64,000 bases of DNA, from positions 61,087,231-61,151,230 of the forward strand of contig CM028329.1 in assembly GCA_016647705.1 (NCBI GenBank), read 5' to 3'. Below, in pieces: positions 38,865 to 52,400 of this stretch. Positions within the stretch are counted from its first letter, which is position 1. Each line of letters starts with the position of its first letter. This DNA comes from Eucommia ulmoides (taxonomy: Eukaryota > Streptophyta > Magnoliopsida > Garryales > Eucommiaceae). Made by a program: the position numbers and the translations under genes. The notes below the pieces were generated by a model that saw nothing but the letters and a program-made list of their open reading frames with translations, had not been told where the DNA came from and made no database searches.

Positions 38865-41325
38865 CTATGAAAGTGGGTTGCTGCGGTCAGAAGCAGTTTT
38901 GGCAAACTTTGCTTGTATAAGTTTGTCCAAAATGGGGGCCTCTAGTGGAATTGGATCAACACACCGTTCAGCACCAGAAACAATCACCTGCTCATTCATA
39001 AGTAATACAAAAAATTTCAAATATAAAATTTATAGGATAAAAAATAAAATAAAAATAAAAAATATAATTTAACTCAATCGACTCGAGTAAAAAATAATTG
39101 GGTTTGATTATAGCCTACTTTTTTTGCCAAGAGAGTGAAAGACAGACAGCTAATAGTTACTTTTTATTAATTGCTTTTTATTGCTATAAGAGAGATGAAG
39201 ATTGTTGAATAAGGATTTCGTGAGACATTTTTTGTCACTCATTGATGAATATTTTTTGAAATTAAGAGATTATTTATAGAAATATTATCAAAAAGATAAT
39301 ATTTCTACACTATCAAACGCGTTTTTAATTTTTGATTTTAATTTTTGATTTTAAGTATACTTTTTTGTCAATTTCTTTTTAAAAGAGCACTTAAAAAATT
39401 ACTAAATAGTTCCTACGGTAGCATTTGGTTAGTGCTTCTGCTTTTTGCTTCTACTTCTAATAAACTAAGATGAGAATTTTGTTCTCGTTCTGCAGTATTC
39501 CGAGAATAGAAACATGTTCGGTAACGACTATTGTCCTAAAATTGTTTCTTTTAATTTATGAGAATAGAAATAAGAAACACGTTTGTTTACTAATATTTGT
39601 TCTTTTTTCTTTAAATGTATAGTGGCCTGCGTAGTGGTGGTGGTCGGCGACCGGTGGGGTGAGGTGGTGGTGGGAATAGTTTCATAGGAGTGAATACGAA
39701 TCAACATATTTTTATTTCTCAAATTTTTAAGGAAATAATCCTAAAATTTGGAGAACAGAATAGTGTGTACCAAACGCATTTCTATACATTAATTCCAAAA
39801 TTTTAGAAGCAGAAACATAAATCAGGGAATGGAAACAATAACCAAACGGGGCCTTAGTTTCCCAAACATTTTTTTTTTTTTTGCAGTTAAAAAAATACTT
39901 CAAAAAACTAAAATATTGTTTTAAGTACTTCTTTCGAAAAGAAAAAAGAAAAAAATAGTTATTTTGTGTTTCTTCAATTTTTATATTAAGAGATAATTAT
40001 GTTTTTTCAAAAATTTATTAATTTATTTATTTTTAGATTAAGAGAATTTATATGTCGGAAGAGGAACATAAAAACAGAAACACTACCGGAACATTAGAAA
40101 CAATAAAATCCTCTTACTATTATTACCTCATCAAGCAGGAAATCGATGACTGCTTCGTCTTCAGAAACATCCTTCAAGGTAATCCTCAAGAACTGAATGT
40201 CCAATTGTATTTGTTGAAATCCACTCCTATTAAAACTCAGCTGCCGAACGAATTCTTGCAAGCTCTTCAAGCAAAGTTTCACTATAGTCGTCAAAACCGA
40301 TTCCTGCACTTCCAAAACCGACATCAGTTCATTTTATTTTTTTTCACAATATCAATATCGATTGCTTCAAAAACCAAAATTACCGAAATACCCCCACCTG
40401 CGTGTGTTCAATTTTTGTGAAAATTTCCATTTTTTGCTTAAACAATTTGGCTAGATGGCTTTCCAAAAGCTGACTCCTTGCCCTTTGGGTATTTGATCGG
40501 ATCATTTTATCGTCCCTTAATGGATTGCTGCGAGAAGAAGTGGTGCTGCCATTGCTTTCTGTTCGACGATGTTTACGATGAAGTCCTTCGGGTAGAATCT
40601 GCTTTACTTCCGCCCTGATTGCTTCCAACTATCCACAATTAAGCATTCTATTAGACTTGTTTCATGCTCCTTTGGGTTTGCTTTCGAAAACGGTTCTCGA
40701 AAATTTTGAAAACAGCTGGTCATCTATTATATAATTTGAACATATGACATGAAGTTCCATAATCATCCCAGTGCAGTCCAAAGCAATAACTTTGTTAAAG
40801 TTTTGTACGACAAACAGTTAATTGCCGTGCACCTAACTATTTTTTTTGGAATTTTATAGGTATTACCAACCTCTTACTTTTCCCCTTACAAATTTTCTAC
40901 AGAAAACCTATATATACACGTCATATGCATATTTCTGAGTATGTAGGCGGGAAGGAGAATTAGAGGGGAGGAGGAGGTTGGAATTGTCCATAAAGCCTCT
41001 TAACAACAGTCAGTCAGGTTATTGTTTTCCTTCCAAAATTGTAATGGGGAAAAGTAAACAACTTGGACTGTAGTGGGAAGATTAAGAAACTTTAAGGTGT
41101 TATATGTTCAAACTCAAATTATAGTGACCAAAGTGAAATTTTGGTCAAATTTCAACGGTACATAGTGTCAACCCCAAAATAGGTTTTTGAAATTGTGGGT
41201 AGTTGTGATAGATTGAGTATTGTGAAAATTGTTTTGCAAATGTATTTCAAGTCGTTCTGTTAAAAGATAAATAGTTACATTCAACTATCTATTCCAAACA
41301 TTGGCTAAAGAATGTAAAGAACGTC

Positions 41326-41356
<31 letters not shown>

Positions 41357-44300
41357 CAAAAACTAACCATAAAACAATAAAACAAAAATAAAATAAATTA
41401 AATAAAACACAGATGTACTAACCTCGTGGAGAAATAAATCAACGAACATATGAACTTCTCTCGGTTCCTTGTGCTAAGTGAAGAGAACGAGGACAAGGGT
41501 ATATTAGACAATTCAAAAATTGAAGTATTTCCAAGGAAAACTGGAAAAATACCGACCTTGACCCAATTGGGAGTTGTAAATCTCTTCCTTAAAAGAACCG
41601 ATACTTTTTGAGTTCTCATATTTACGTACTGAACGAGAAGAGCAAGAAAAAACGGAATCAGAACTTACATAAGCCAGAGATTTTAATTTAGTTAGAACTT
41701 AGCAGCTTAAGAAAATCAAAGGGTTGTTGACACTTTACAACGTTAAGTTTGACCAATATCTCAATTTGGTCCCCGTGGTTTCAATTTGCAACACAGAACA
41801 CCCAGAAGTTTTCAGTCTCCTCCCTTTCCCCCACCCCCACTCTTCCAACATGAACACATATATATGTGTGTGTCTATTCATGAGATAATGATCAAACTTT
41901 GGGGGTGCAAAGTGTCAAAAACCCAAAACTAAATAATCCTATGATCATCATTGAGCAATGATTGGTTGTGCATAAACATGAATGTGCTCGTTTTCAGAGG
42001 AATGTATCGAACTCAGAAAGTAAGAGATTTAGGGACCTAGAAGTCATACAAGGTGCAAAAACTTTTCACTGGCTGATCGAAATGTTCTGCAAATTTCTGC
42101 AGGTACAAAAGCAGGACCGTTCTCATAACCTCTAACACCACCCCCCGAAAAAGAGGAAGCTATTTCCTGAAAATTGAACATGAAAGCTCAGTTCACGGCC
42201 TCAAGAATACAAAAAATGCAAAATCGTGGTAATTAAATCCCTAGAGGATGAGCCTTGGGTACAATGGTAAGGATGCTCCATTGTAACCTGGAGGTCTCGA
42301 GTTCAAATCTTGGAAACATCGTCTTTGTACATAGGGGTAAGGCTGCGTATATCTGACCCTCCCCAGACCCAGTAATGGCGAGAGTCTTTTGTACACTGGA
42401 CTGCCCTTTTATGGAAATTTAAGCCTTAACCCCTTGCTAAAAAAAAGAGTAAACATGAGACAGCAGCTTGCCTCAGTAATTCTAGGGATGGCACTCTGTT
42501 CAATGAAGATCGAAAGTTGAGCCAGCACAAGAACAATCCCAGAAAGAACTTTGTCGCCTCGCATAGCTTCTGTTAAAGCTTGCTCATGATTGGCGGGTAC
42601 ATTCTTTCCCGAAAGCAAGAGGAACTGATTGTCAAGTTTTCTGAAGAAGGCTTGAAATCCCTCTTGTACCCAATCGGTTATCAAGTCCCTCAACTTCAGC
42701 AGCAGTTCCAGGTTTTCATCGAGAAGCTGGCGGAAATGCTGTAATTATACGAATAGAATAAGAGATTAGAAGTACATGAAGCAGTATGAACATAAGAAAC
42801 TTGATCGTGATCTGGTTCTCATTAGATGTCATAAATTGAGGGAGGTACCAGATTGCTCAAGTTACCAATATTTCAAATGGGTCAACGCGACGTACCAAAA
42901 CAAAAGGCAATGATCCATATAAACGGGGTTCTTTTCATGAATATATGATTTCACTTTCTGTAGTCTCTACTATTTTCTTCTTTATACAACAAGAACCCAG
43001 AAAAAAACATCCTGTAAGCGGCAGGAACGGTGATTGAAAAAGCGTAAAGAGGAGAAGCGGGAAAGAATGATGACTTGCCATTTAATGGAGAATATGGCCC
43101 CGAACAGGAATGGAGACCAAAAAAGAAAAAATCATGTGGTTGACCTCAGTTAGGGGAACTTAATTGGGATGATTTTTTCAATAATGTCAAAATTATTAAA
43201 ATTATGGCTGGCTGTACTACATGGAAGAAAAACAGTAGACCTATTTATTGACTAATCTTCTTTTTTGGTGGCTGCAGCATTTTATGAGGACATGTAGGCT
43301 TATTTAGACAATTACAGCATATGCTAATTTCGGTTGCCAGCCAGACTAATTTCAGCTGAAAGAACAAAATATGCAAGGCCCTTATTGAGAATAAAAGAGT
43401 TTCCAGACACTTTGGAAAGTTCAACCATATATACACTATTCATGCTGGCAAAATAAAAAGTAAATGGTTGAACATAGACGCTTACATCCAGTGTTCTGAA
43501 AATGGAAAATAGATGCATGGCATCTACAATAACACCTAATCTTTTGTGAGTACTGATATATGTTCCACATACCAAAAAGATAGTTTAAGAATTTAAAGAA
43601 ATACAAGAGAAGAAGTGAAAAACCATTACGCATCTACGAGTAGTGAAAACTTCGTTATCTCTTAGAAGCAACGCAAGAAAATTCTGGTTTAATGGAATAT
43701 CATTTCTTACCAGTAAGACATCCATACTGCCTTGGATTACAGCTTTTTTACTGGCCTCGAGGGCAGACTGCAAGGAATATTCTTCTTCTACTCCTTCCTT
43801 TTGTCTAAATTGGACTTTTGTAAGGGCATCTGCAGATTTCGAGGATATTAAATCCAAAATTCAATTCATCAAAACAAGTTGATCTACAATATATTTTTGA
43901 TGAAGTGACCAAGTTCACTGGAAAGTTATTGAATGGTCTGTATTCCACCAGTCTATGTTGATGTACAGCCTTCTTCCATTAGTCTTTATATAAATGATTC
44001 GAAATCTTAGCTTGAAAAGGAGAAATAGTAAGATGAACCTGAAATATCGTGTAGAAGATGAGAAAACATGCTAGCAATATATTCTTTGACAGCAATGCGG
44101 GCAGCCTAGAATCATAACGGGTCAATAAGTATTCCAATCTACATCTAGATATGCGCTAGATAGTATCATAATACAAATTTATGGAAAAATATAACATATC
44201 AGAACAAGAAGAAGAAGAAGAATGACCTCCAAAGAAAAATCAGGTAAAGCAGCCTCAGGTAGAACTTCATCCATAAGGCGTACATCAGCCCATACAAGCC

Positions 44301-47300
44301 CTGTACAAAGATGGGTGTCTATTAATTACCCTGAAATTGCAATGCACATAGGTACAAGAAAACAGAATAAACTCTATAGTCCAACAAAAATATTCTATGA
44401 AAAGCTTCAACATAATAATTTTCACAAAAAAACGAATTCAGCGGAAAGGAATAAATAAGTAATTCACTTTTATATTGAAATAAATAAGTAATTCACTTTT
44501 ACATTGATTCTTGGTCTGATGGACCAACATGACTTTCAAAACAAGTAAACATTTATATCGAAAAATAAACAGCAAGTGATAATTCATGTCAAATATTTAA
44601 AATAATGTTCGCAGTCAATGTTATGGCAATTAATCATGTATTAGAAGGTGAGTGAACTCACGAAGCATCGCCAATAGCTCTTGTGAACGGATGTGTTTCT
44701 CAATGTGTCGTTGAATGGATTCAAAGTGCCTAAATAAGCAAATACAGTAGACAAAAGGCAATTAATTTCACAACATGTTCCTAGTACATTATGACATCAA
44801 ATAAATTAGATATGCTCCATATTTTTTGTGAAATAACAAATACACATACTTCATAATTAGATCTTTGGCAAGTTTAACTAGTTGTTGTTCAGAATCAGGA
44901 AATATAACTCTATACGCACGGACAGCTTCAGCAAACTCACGAATAGAAGCCTGATTTCATAAAATTGGAGGATGAAGTTCATTAGAGAAGCAGCTATGTT
45001 GAAATTTATGATAGTGAAGCGAAAATGTAAAAATTAAAGAATAGCGATCAAGAAGCACATAAGGCTAAGCAATAGCAACTCTACAATTCGGAGGAAGGTC
45101 AGAAAGATCCACATGATCATAGCTGTCCCAACATTTGAAAATGCTTAAAAAAACATACAACTAAAACAATGGCATAATCTCATAATAGTGCCATGAACCA
45201 GATATCATATGAAGTTATATCAGGTAACAGCTATCGTATATCATGCAGTTATGCCGTTAGAGCTAGAATGACGTCTGTGAAGCTCTTTAGATTTTTGCCA
45301 TGAGCAATTTTGGAGAAATGGGGGTTGGATGCATTTACTTTCTGCTAAACAGTTCCTCTTTTCTTCCTTTCCTTTTTTTTCCTTTTTTTTTTTTTGAGCT
45401 GTTCTTCTTGTAATTGGCAGGTTTTTGTGATGTGTATGGCCTCTTAGCTGCTGGGTTAGGGATAGAGTTTTTGTTGCTTGGCTGGGCTATATGCCCTTTT
45501 GCCTTGTAATTGAAATGTTTTGTGTTGTTTATAAGACATTAAATTTTCTTTTAAAAAAAAAAAGCATTGCACGGCAAAAAAATTGTTCAATTTCTAAATT
45601 AAAAAAATCTCCACCAAGAAGGCAAGAACTTCTGAATATAAATTTTGCGGCAGTTTAATAGTAAGAGATAAACGCAAAATGATACTATAGCTTTTAGTAT
45701 TAAAAAGTCTTCCAAACAAATTACTTCCACATTTTCGAAACAGAATGAGAAATATAAAACATGAACAGAAAAACTGGTTTTAAATTCTGCAATCATCGGG
45801 ACGGAAGTCTTCGGACAGCTTAGCAAGCAATCTTAGCAGCTGTGTAGAAAGAAATTTCTGGTGCAATAAGCCAATTATTTCTTACTACCACCCCTGTTCA
45901 GAGACTTCCAATCATATGCAAGCCATAAGAAATCCCCCGTGCAGAACAGTTTCTAAAGATAGAGATGCTAGCTGTCTCACCTCATGGGCACTTGCAGGAG
46001 CTGTATCTTGATCATTTACTCGTTCAGGAGGTTCCTTGGTATCAGCTGCACCCTTATTTGTTCCACTAGATTCGAGGCAAAGGTCCCCTATGAATTGTTC
46101 CAACTTTTCAAGTAGTTTTGCCTTCAAGCTGTCTACCTATAAAAATATCGCCCAAAACTTATAATGTCCACATTAAATATAAGGAAATTCGATGATGAGA
46201 TGATGAATTTCACATATTTGATTAGAAAATATCCTACTCTGGATTCTTAGTATATTATGACAGTTATACATTCTCCCATACTCTTTTGCTCGGCTAGATC
46301 ACACAATTCACAAGACTTCATCAATAACCCCAAGAAATCGTGTAACAAGTGACATAGCATGTGCTACGGCTGTGCAAGAGATCAGCAATCCTACAACTGA
46401 CAATGAATCCAAAAAGTACAGAGCAAAATGGCCCCTTACATACAATGATATATGTTCCACAAAAAGCAAATCTTATAAAACACCATTGTTTTCATAAAAT
46501 GAATTTGAAGAAAAATTCTTTGCAGAGCTATTTAAGTCTGGTGGATTTAAGGATTGCATCATTGTATGCCTACACAGGAACTCGTACACAACATGTGAAC
46601 TTGACCCCGTGCAACACAAAAAACTCATCACCTAATTAGTTATTCCTTGCCGAAATGACTTATGGTTACTGTCGCATTGAATAGAAAATGAAAGAGTGAG
46701 GGAGACAAAAAATTGAGAGTAAGAAAATGCACTTACTATCCACAAAAACAGAAGTGGATGACATACCTGAAAATCCAACTGCTTAAGAAGCATTACGGCC
46801 TCAGCTCTAGCCTGTATGGATTCAGAATCTGAGAATATCTTTCCCTGAACAAAAAACAAAACAAACAGCAACAGAAGGAGCATTGCAATACTCAGTTAAA
46901 TGCTATCAGGAAAGGAAAACAACAGTTCAACTCAACAGAGCCACAAGCATTTAGCAATCCCGTTTTTGTTATAAACTTATAACCTATAGCACTTCTACAG
47001 AATATTATTCATCCAAATATTATCCATAAGTGCAACCATTTATCTTCATTCAGTATGAAAAACAGTCAAGGGAACTTTTCTTACCACTTGATAGGCAAAG
47101 TGGTTTACCATAACTCACACAATTAAAAGAGAAACTATAGAGGGAGAGGGGGAGGGGCAAGCTTACCTGCAAGTTTTTTATAACAACAGTTACTGCCTCT
47201 TCTGATGCTTTTTTGCAATCATGGAATGACGAGTCCCCATACGCCTTAGAAGAAGCACAAAGAAACGCACCATTGGTCAAGTAGAATTCAAATGAACATT

Positions 47301-49415
47301 GACATTGCACAGTTGCAAAGCAGATAACAAAAGGACCGTCGCATAAGTAGACCATGTGAAAAAGAAGTAACCTTAAAAATGGGCATGGCTCCAGTATAAA
47401 ACCTGACTGCATCTGCATAGGCTTCTGATTTGATACATCTTTGAAGTCTAGAAGGTAGATCATATATGAACTGCTCTTTTCCACACAACACGAAATTTTA
47501 AACTCATAAAACGGCCGGAAACCAAAATGCACAAAAAATGTAGTCTATATCAGTAAACGTGTTACTTTCGAGAGTTTAACAAGACGATGAAAGAGCACAA
47601 GTTCAATTTCAGAAACTTTCAGTTCAATACCTGGACTTTACGCAGGAGGTTACGGGTATTATGCAATTTTTCTATATGTTCTCTCTTTTCAAAAAGAGAA
47701 GTGTTGACTCCGTCACTTCTAGATTGCACAGACATTATCTGTAACAATTACAAAAGCAATGAGATCATTTCGTAACCCTTGTTCTACAACTTTATGTGTG
47801 TTTGAATAAAGAAATACAATTGACAAAAGTAAATGTTTTCCAATCACCTTTCCAAGAAGTTGTTCCATATTTGCTTCCATGCCCACTATATTATTTTTCA
47901 TCCTGGAAAAGCAACCGCAGTACACCACTTTATCATCACAAATATTAAAGAAGGCCAATTGAAACTATTATGTGTGTCCAAGGACAGAACAAATGTCTAA
48001 CAAAGACATCAACGCTATTCATGCTATATAAAATAATAAAGTTCAGAACAGCACTTGATAAATGTAGGGTGGTATCGGGCCTCTCTCAACCCCAAAAGCC
48101 AGCTCATGAGGTGAGACTTTTCCTTACACTTATGACCTGACCAACAACCCCTTCTACATTTGATGTGAGATAAAACCAACAATCTTCCCTCACACATCGG
48201 GCATTTGATCGCTAACCCTAGATCAGTCTCTCCCTTTGTGGCTATTAGGTTAGAGTTGTTGTAACCCCGAACACTGATACCAGTGTAGGGAGGTTCTCGG
48301 GCCTCTCTCAACCCCAAAAACTAGCTCATGAGGTGAGACTTTTCCTCACACTTAAAACTTAACAGCTCCTTCCACATTTGATGTGGGATAAACCCAACAA
48401 TAAATTACATAAGAGGCAGAGTAATTACCTTTTAATTGTATCTGTGGCACTTATAAACTTGTTGTAATTTTCATATACTAACATTTGCAAGTCAGTATCA
48501 AGATTTTTTATCTCGGCTGCCATTTCAACATGCCTCTGAAGCAACCCCTCCAAATTTGACTTTTGCACCTACACATTCAGTAATAAGCAATAACGATTTG
48601 ATCAAATCATGTCCCAAGTTTAAGTATATGAATTGAGCTTCTGGTGAGCTATTTATCAATAATGATTTGATCAAAACAGGATAGAATTTCTTCCTACATT
48701 CCACCAGATGTGTGCTTAGCGTTTTCTCTTATGTGAACAGCCAAGCTCAGGCAACTCTGACAAATATTTCATCAAATTACTATTTAAGCACATACGAATG
48801 AGCTCACACTGATTGTACTTTCATATTGGAAGCATATAATAATCCTTCAGATTTTTGGACTTCTCAACAAAATTTTGCAGATAAACACTTCAGTAAATGC
48901 ATCTCATCACCCAAATGAGATAAAACAGATAGATTACGCTGTCATAGAGTCATCACTTGCCTAAATTTACAACATCCTCACTCCTCTAATCATATACTGC
49001 AAGTAAACTTCAAAGACTCAAAGTGCAAGAAATTCAGAGTTTCATAATCATTTCCGTCAAATAAATTAACATTATCCGAGCTGAATTGCCTATAAACCAA
49101 AGATCAATGAAGATCCGAGCTAGAAAATCTTCCAAACGAAATAGAGAAATTATATTCAAGCAAATATAGAAGCATTTCTGTGATTTGGTGATATTTAAAT
49201 CGAGTAATGAGTTCAGAGCACGAATAAGGGCGTACCAGAAGATTCATGTACTGATCGGCGTCGAATAAGGTCGTGTTGATCGTGTCCAAGGTGGCGAATC
49301 TGGAGGAATTTCCGGTAGGAACCGAATTGGAAGAAGGATCTTGAGAGTAGAAGCTCGATAACAGATCTCGCATTCTCTTCGCCTTATCGTCCAGCGGAAC
49401 ATCGTCGACTTCCAT
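38865..49415 (-). CDS. VPS51: VPS51 homologue, GARP/EARP tethering complex subunit
   Basis: Exons (minus): 49415-49236, 48568-48429, 47902-47848, 47738-47631, 47470-47372, 47244-47167, 46844-46767, 46136-45981, 44950-44850, 44729-44662, 44300-44227, 44105-44039, 43829-43711, 42738-42472, 42166-42050, 41628-41557, 41473-41423, 40628-40398, 40303-40127, 38987-38865. They sum to 2361 nt, 786 aa plus stop, about the length of Arabidopsis VPS51/UNHINGED (recalled). The N-terminal Vps51/67 region includes 'QKSNLEGLLQRHVEMAAEI', 'YENYNKFISATDTIKRMKNN' and 'IMSVQSRSDGVNTSLFEKRE'; conserved later blocks are 'RTQKVSVLLRKRFTTPNWVK', 'HKEPREVHMFVDLF' and 'FLLDEVIVSGAERCVDPIPL'. The protein tethers endosome-derived vesicles at the trans-Golgi. 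I start at the first in-frame ATG. Intron 14 uses a GC donor. Introns carry a TRIM, a SINE, a LINE tail and a MITE. Confidence 0.96.
39418..39855. mobile_element. MITE in the last VPS51 intron
   Basis: The left end GGTAGCATTTGGTTAGTGCT and the right end AACCAAACGGGGCCTTA are inverted relatives. The body shares 'gatgagaattttgttctcg' and 'aacatgttcggtaacgacta' with the copies at 18398 and 62470. It lengthens the final intron to 1139 bp and pushes the last coding exon far from the rest. Confidence 0.65.
42167..42471 (-). other. VPS51 intron 14 with GC-AG splice sites
   Basis: Exon 14 ends ...PRITE with ACTGAG/GCAAGC and exon 15 starts GAAATAGCT after TTTTCAG. No GT is available that would keep the conserved reading PRITE-EIASSF. 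GC-AG introns are a known minor class; the donor AG/GCAAG otherwise matches the consensus. Confidence 0.85.
42246..42414 (+). mobile_element. Au-type SINE in VPS51 intron 14
   Basis: Starts GAGGATGAGCCTTGGGTACA, has the box-B-like GAGTTCAAATC, then 'aggggtaaggctgcgta' and 'tgtacactggactgccctt'. It lies antisense to VPS51 and makes up over half of the 305-bp intron 14. A similar copy on the other strand is at 7115-7282. Confidence 0.8.
45255..45562 (+). mobile_element. Probable LINE 3' tail with poly(A)
   Basis: Plus-strand sequence with GT-rich text ('gggttagggatagag', 'ttgccttgtaattgaaa', 'ataagacattaaa') ending in a poly(A) run (about 45553-45563), like the 3' UTR of a plant L1 element. 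It lies antisense in VPS51 intron 8. No coding part is present. Confidence 0.45.
48063..48399 (-). mobile_element. Complete TRIM retrotransposon in VPS51 intron 2
   Basis: On the minus strand: 5' LTR 48399-48284 (TGTTGGGTTTATCCCACATC to CCCTACA, 116 bp), PBS-like CTGGTATCAG, a core of about 100 bp ending GTGTGAGGGAAGAT, and 3' LTR 48181-48063 (119 bp, TGTTGGTTTTATC to CCCTACA). The flanking 5-bp target duplications are ATAAA at 48058-48062 and 48400-48404 on the plus strand. It lies in the same transcriptional sense as VPS51 with its 5' end 30 bp from the exon 2 boundary. Confidence 0.92.
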
Positions 49416-52400
49416 TTCGCTCTCTTCTTCTTCTCCTCCTCCTTCCCTTCGAGATCTCACTGTAGATTGCCGGCGATTCTACGAATTACGAGGAGTTTCG
49501 AATGTGAAAAGTGAAGAACGCCGAGAGGATTCGGTGAAAATTCAGACGACGGCCTCGACGAGGAGGGGAGGGGACTGAGATCTCTGAGACCACCGGCGAG
49601 GGGGGCAGCGAAGTCAGCCACTTCGATTAACGTCGTCGTTTTGAATCTGATCTCACGCTTTTTCGAGATGGCCCAACAAACGACGTCGTGTCTAACCTCA
49701 ACTAAACGGGTTAACTGACTTAAAAAAAAATAAAAATAAAATAAAATAAAAAAACCCCTAAATTTTATATCTTTTCATTATAAAAGTAGATTTAGAAAAA
49801 AATTCTTATTTGATATATTATTTGACCGTTCATCAAATTAATGAACAAATATTTATACATTTATATGCATATACATATATATATATAACTCTAGCTTTTC
49901 TTCCTAATGGTCTTTTCATTTTCAACTGTCATCTCTATCTCTCTCTTCCTTAGCCGTGCCCTACCGTTGACATTGTTCACTACCGCAAGCACATCACTGA
50001 TGGCGCCTTGTGTCTAACCTGAGGATCCGTCATTGAAGGGTGACACCGAAATGAAAGCTAGTGCTTTTAACGATGGTGAATTTGAGAACGATACAAATCA
50101 ATGCAGGGGGGGAAATCTAACGATCTCATGCTTGGGAACTTCCCAAGAGGAGCAGTACCAAACGAATCAATTATTAGTAATCACAATTATTCTGAACACC
50201 AGCCAAATCGAGATCTAGACTTGCAATTGTTCACAACTACAAGCTCACCACCGACAGTTGTTGCCAAATGAAGACCTCGATGCGTTGATCACTGTTGCTA
50301 CCGCCAACAACGATTTGGAACGTGCTCGTGTTCGTCACCATGTTCGCCGCCGTTGCCCGCTCTCATTCGTCGTCTTCATCAGCCGCTTGCTGTATTATTT
50401 TTTCTCTCTATATATGTATATCTTAGATCTAGAATTTTTAGATCTGAAAATTTCAAATCTGAATCGGATCTCAAACGTGCTTGTGTTCGTCACCATCATC
50501 GTCTTCGTCAATCACCGTGCTTGTCGTGTCGTCGTTCTCCATGCTTGTCTTCGTCAACCGCCGTGTTCTCTCTCTCTCAGATCTAGATTTTCAAATATGA
50601 AATTTAAGATATGAGAATTCCAGATTTGAACTCGCCGTTCGCCGGCGTGCTTGTTATGCTCGTCGTTCGCCTCTCTCTCTCTCTCTCTATCTCCCAAATC
50701 TGAAAAATTCGAGATCTAAAATTTACAGATCTGTGAATGTTCATGTTAATTTTTGTTGATTTTTGTAGATTCTTTGTAAATGTTCATATTGGATGTGATT
50801 TGAAATTTTTGAGTGAACATTTATTCTGAATATTTTGAGTGAACATTTGTTTTTTATTCACACAGAAGTATTGAGTGAGACATTTAGTGGAATATTGTTC
50901 TAAAATATTTTGAGTGAACATGAAATTGAGTGAACATGCAGTCAAATTTTGTTATGAAATATTGGATAAACATTCACACAAAAATGAACATTCAGTGAAA
51001 TATTGCTATATCTCACCTAATGACATTTTATGTAAATTAAGAAAACAAAATTATGGTCAAAGAAAATAGTTGAACATGAATTGAAAAATTAATTAAAATA
51101 GTTGAACCCTTTTTTTTTTTTTTTTTTTTATAATTTCTCTTATTTGTAGGACTAAATAATAAAATTCCATTTGATTTCATCCTTTTAACTTAACAAATTT
51201 ATATTTTATGTCCTATGACAAATTAAAAAAATATTTTTTATTTCATTTAATAAAATATGTTAGAAATTGCTAAAAATATTATTCTTTTATTTAAATTTTA
51301 AATAAAATAAGCAAAAACATTATTTATTTTAATTTTAATTTATTTTCGTTAAAAATAAATTAAAAATAAAAATAGAAAAAAAAGGTGTTAGAGATAAAAT
51401 ATGTTCTTTTTTTATTATTTCTAAATTTAAATTATTAAAATAAAAAATATGAATTTTAAAAGGTAGAAGGGCTAATGTATAAATAAAAACAAATAAAGGG
51501 GGTAAAAGGCAATTAAGGCCCTCCTAAATCTTATCCACTTTTGAGTGTAATGCGCCGACTGTAATAGAAAGACAGACAAATTCCGGTTGGCTTGAAAAAA
51601 TAGCTTTTTGTACTTTTTACCCCTGAAGTTTCAAGAAAATTCTATTTTAGCACACGTTCTTTTAATTTGAACACATTAAACCCCAAAGTATTCAAATTGT
51701 CTCAAGTTATTTCTTTTGTTATTTTTTATGATGAAATTCACTCATGTGTGCGATTTTGTGTTTGACGCGTGGTTGATTTATTTCATAAATGGGGCTTTCT
51801 CCTATCTTCCTTGCCCACTATTATTGGTTACGAAACCATACGCCCTGATATAGGAGAAATTTCTGTCCACGATTAATAGAAGCTTGAAAGTCTTGATGGG
51901 TAGGGTCGGATTAAGCCCAATAATTCTCACGCCTCTCACGTCATGAGGAGAACTGCAATAAACCAATCGTTTGTGGGCGAGATCACCGTTAGATCCCATG
52001 CAATTATGAGAGAATAATGGAGAAGGTGATCTCACCAACAAAACGGCACAAGTTGAGAAGTTTATATAGAGGGAAGATGTTAATATGTTATTTTAACTGT
52101 CAAATACTTGATCTTTCGCTAAAAAACAGACTAACTTATTCTCACAACAGAGACTATTTGGTCGACACCACACTGGTGTCTCTTTGAACTAATCGGATTT
52201 GCAGGTTGTAATAGCAGGTTGTGAAAGTTTTTGACACATGGTAGATTCTTTGCACGTACTAGAGATTTTTGACAACATCACCCTTAGGTAGGTCCTTTCG
52301 TCTGTCTCGCTCAGAGTAAGGAAAAAGCAAAGACAGAGAAACTTGTAAGGGCAGGAGATAGAAGTTTTATACTGTTTGTTGAATAAGCCAATACAATATG

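Noticed and set aside
42246-42414. Possible tRNA gene (A- and B-box-like sequence)
   Set aside because: The order of downstream blocks and the tail identify an Au SINE; no cloverleaf can be drawn. The same applies at 7115-7282 and 32470-32655.
49416-49460. Longer VPS51 N-terminus (RSRREGGGEEEESE) in frame upstream of the ATG
   Set aside because: This extension has no ATG; it would begin with a GTG codon, so translation should start at 49415.
50258-50614. 118-codon plus-strand frame rich in R, L and S
   Set aside because: Two overlapping frames over repeated CGTGCTTGT/CGTCTTCGTCA text; no domain and no conserved motif.
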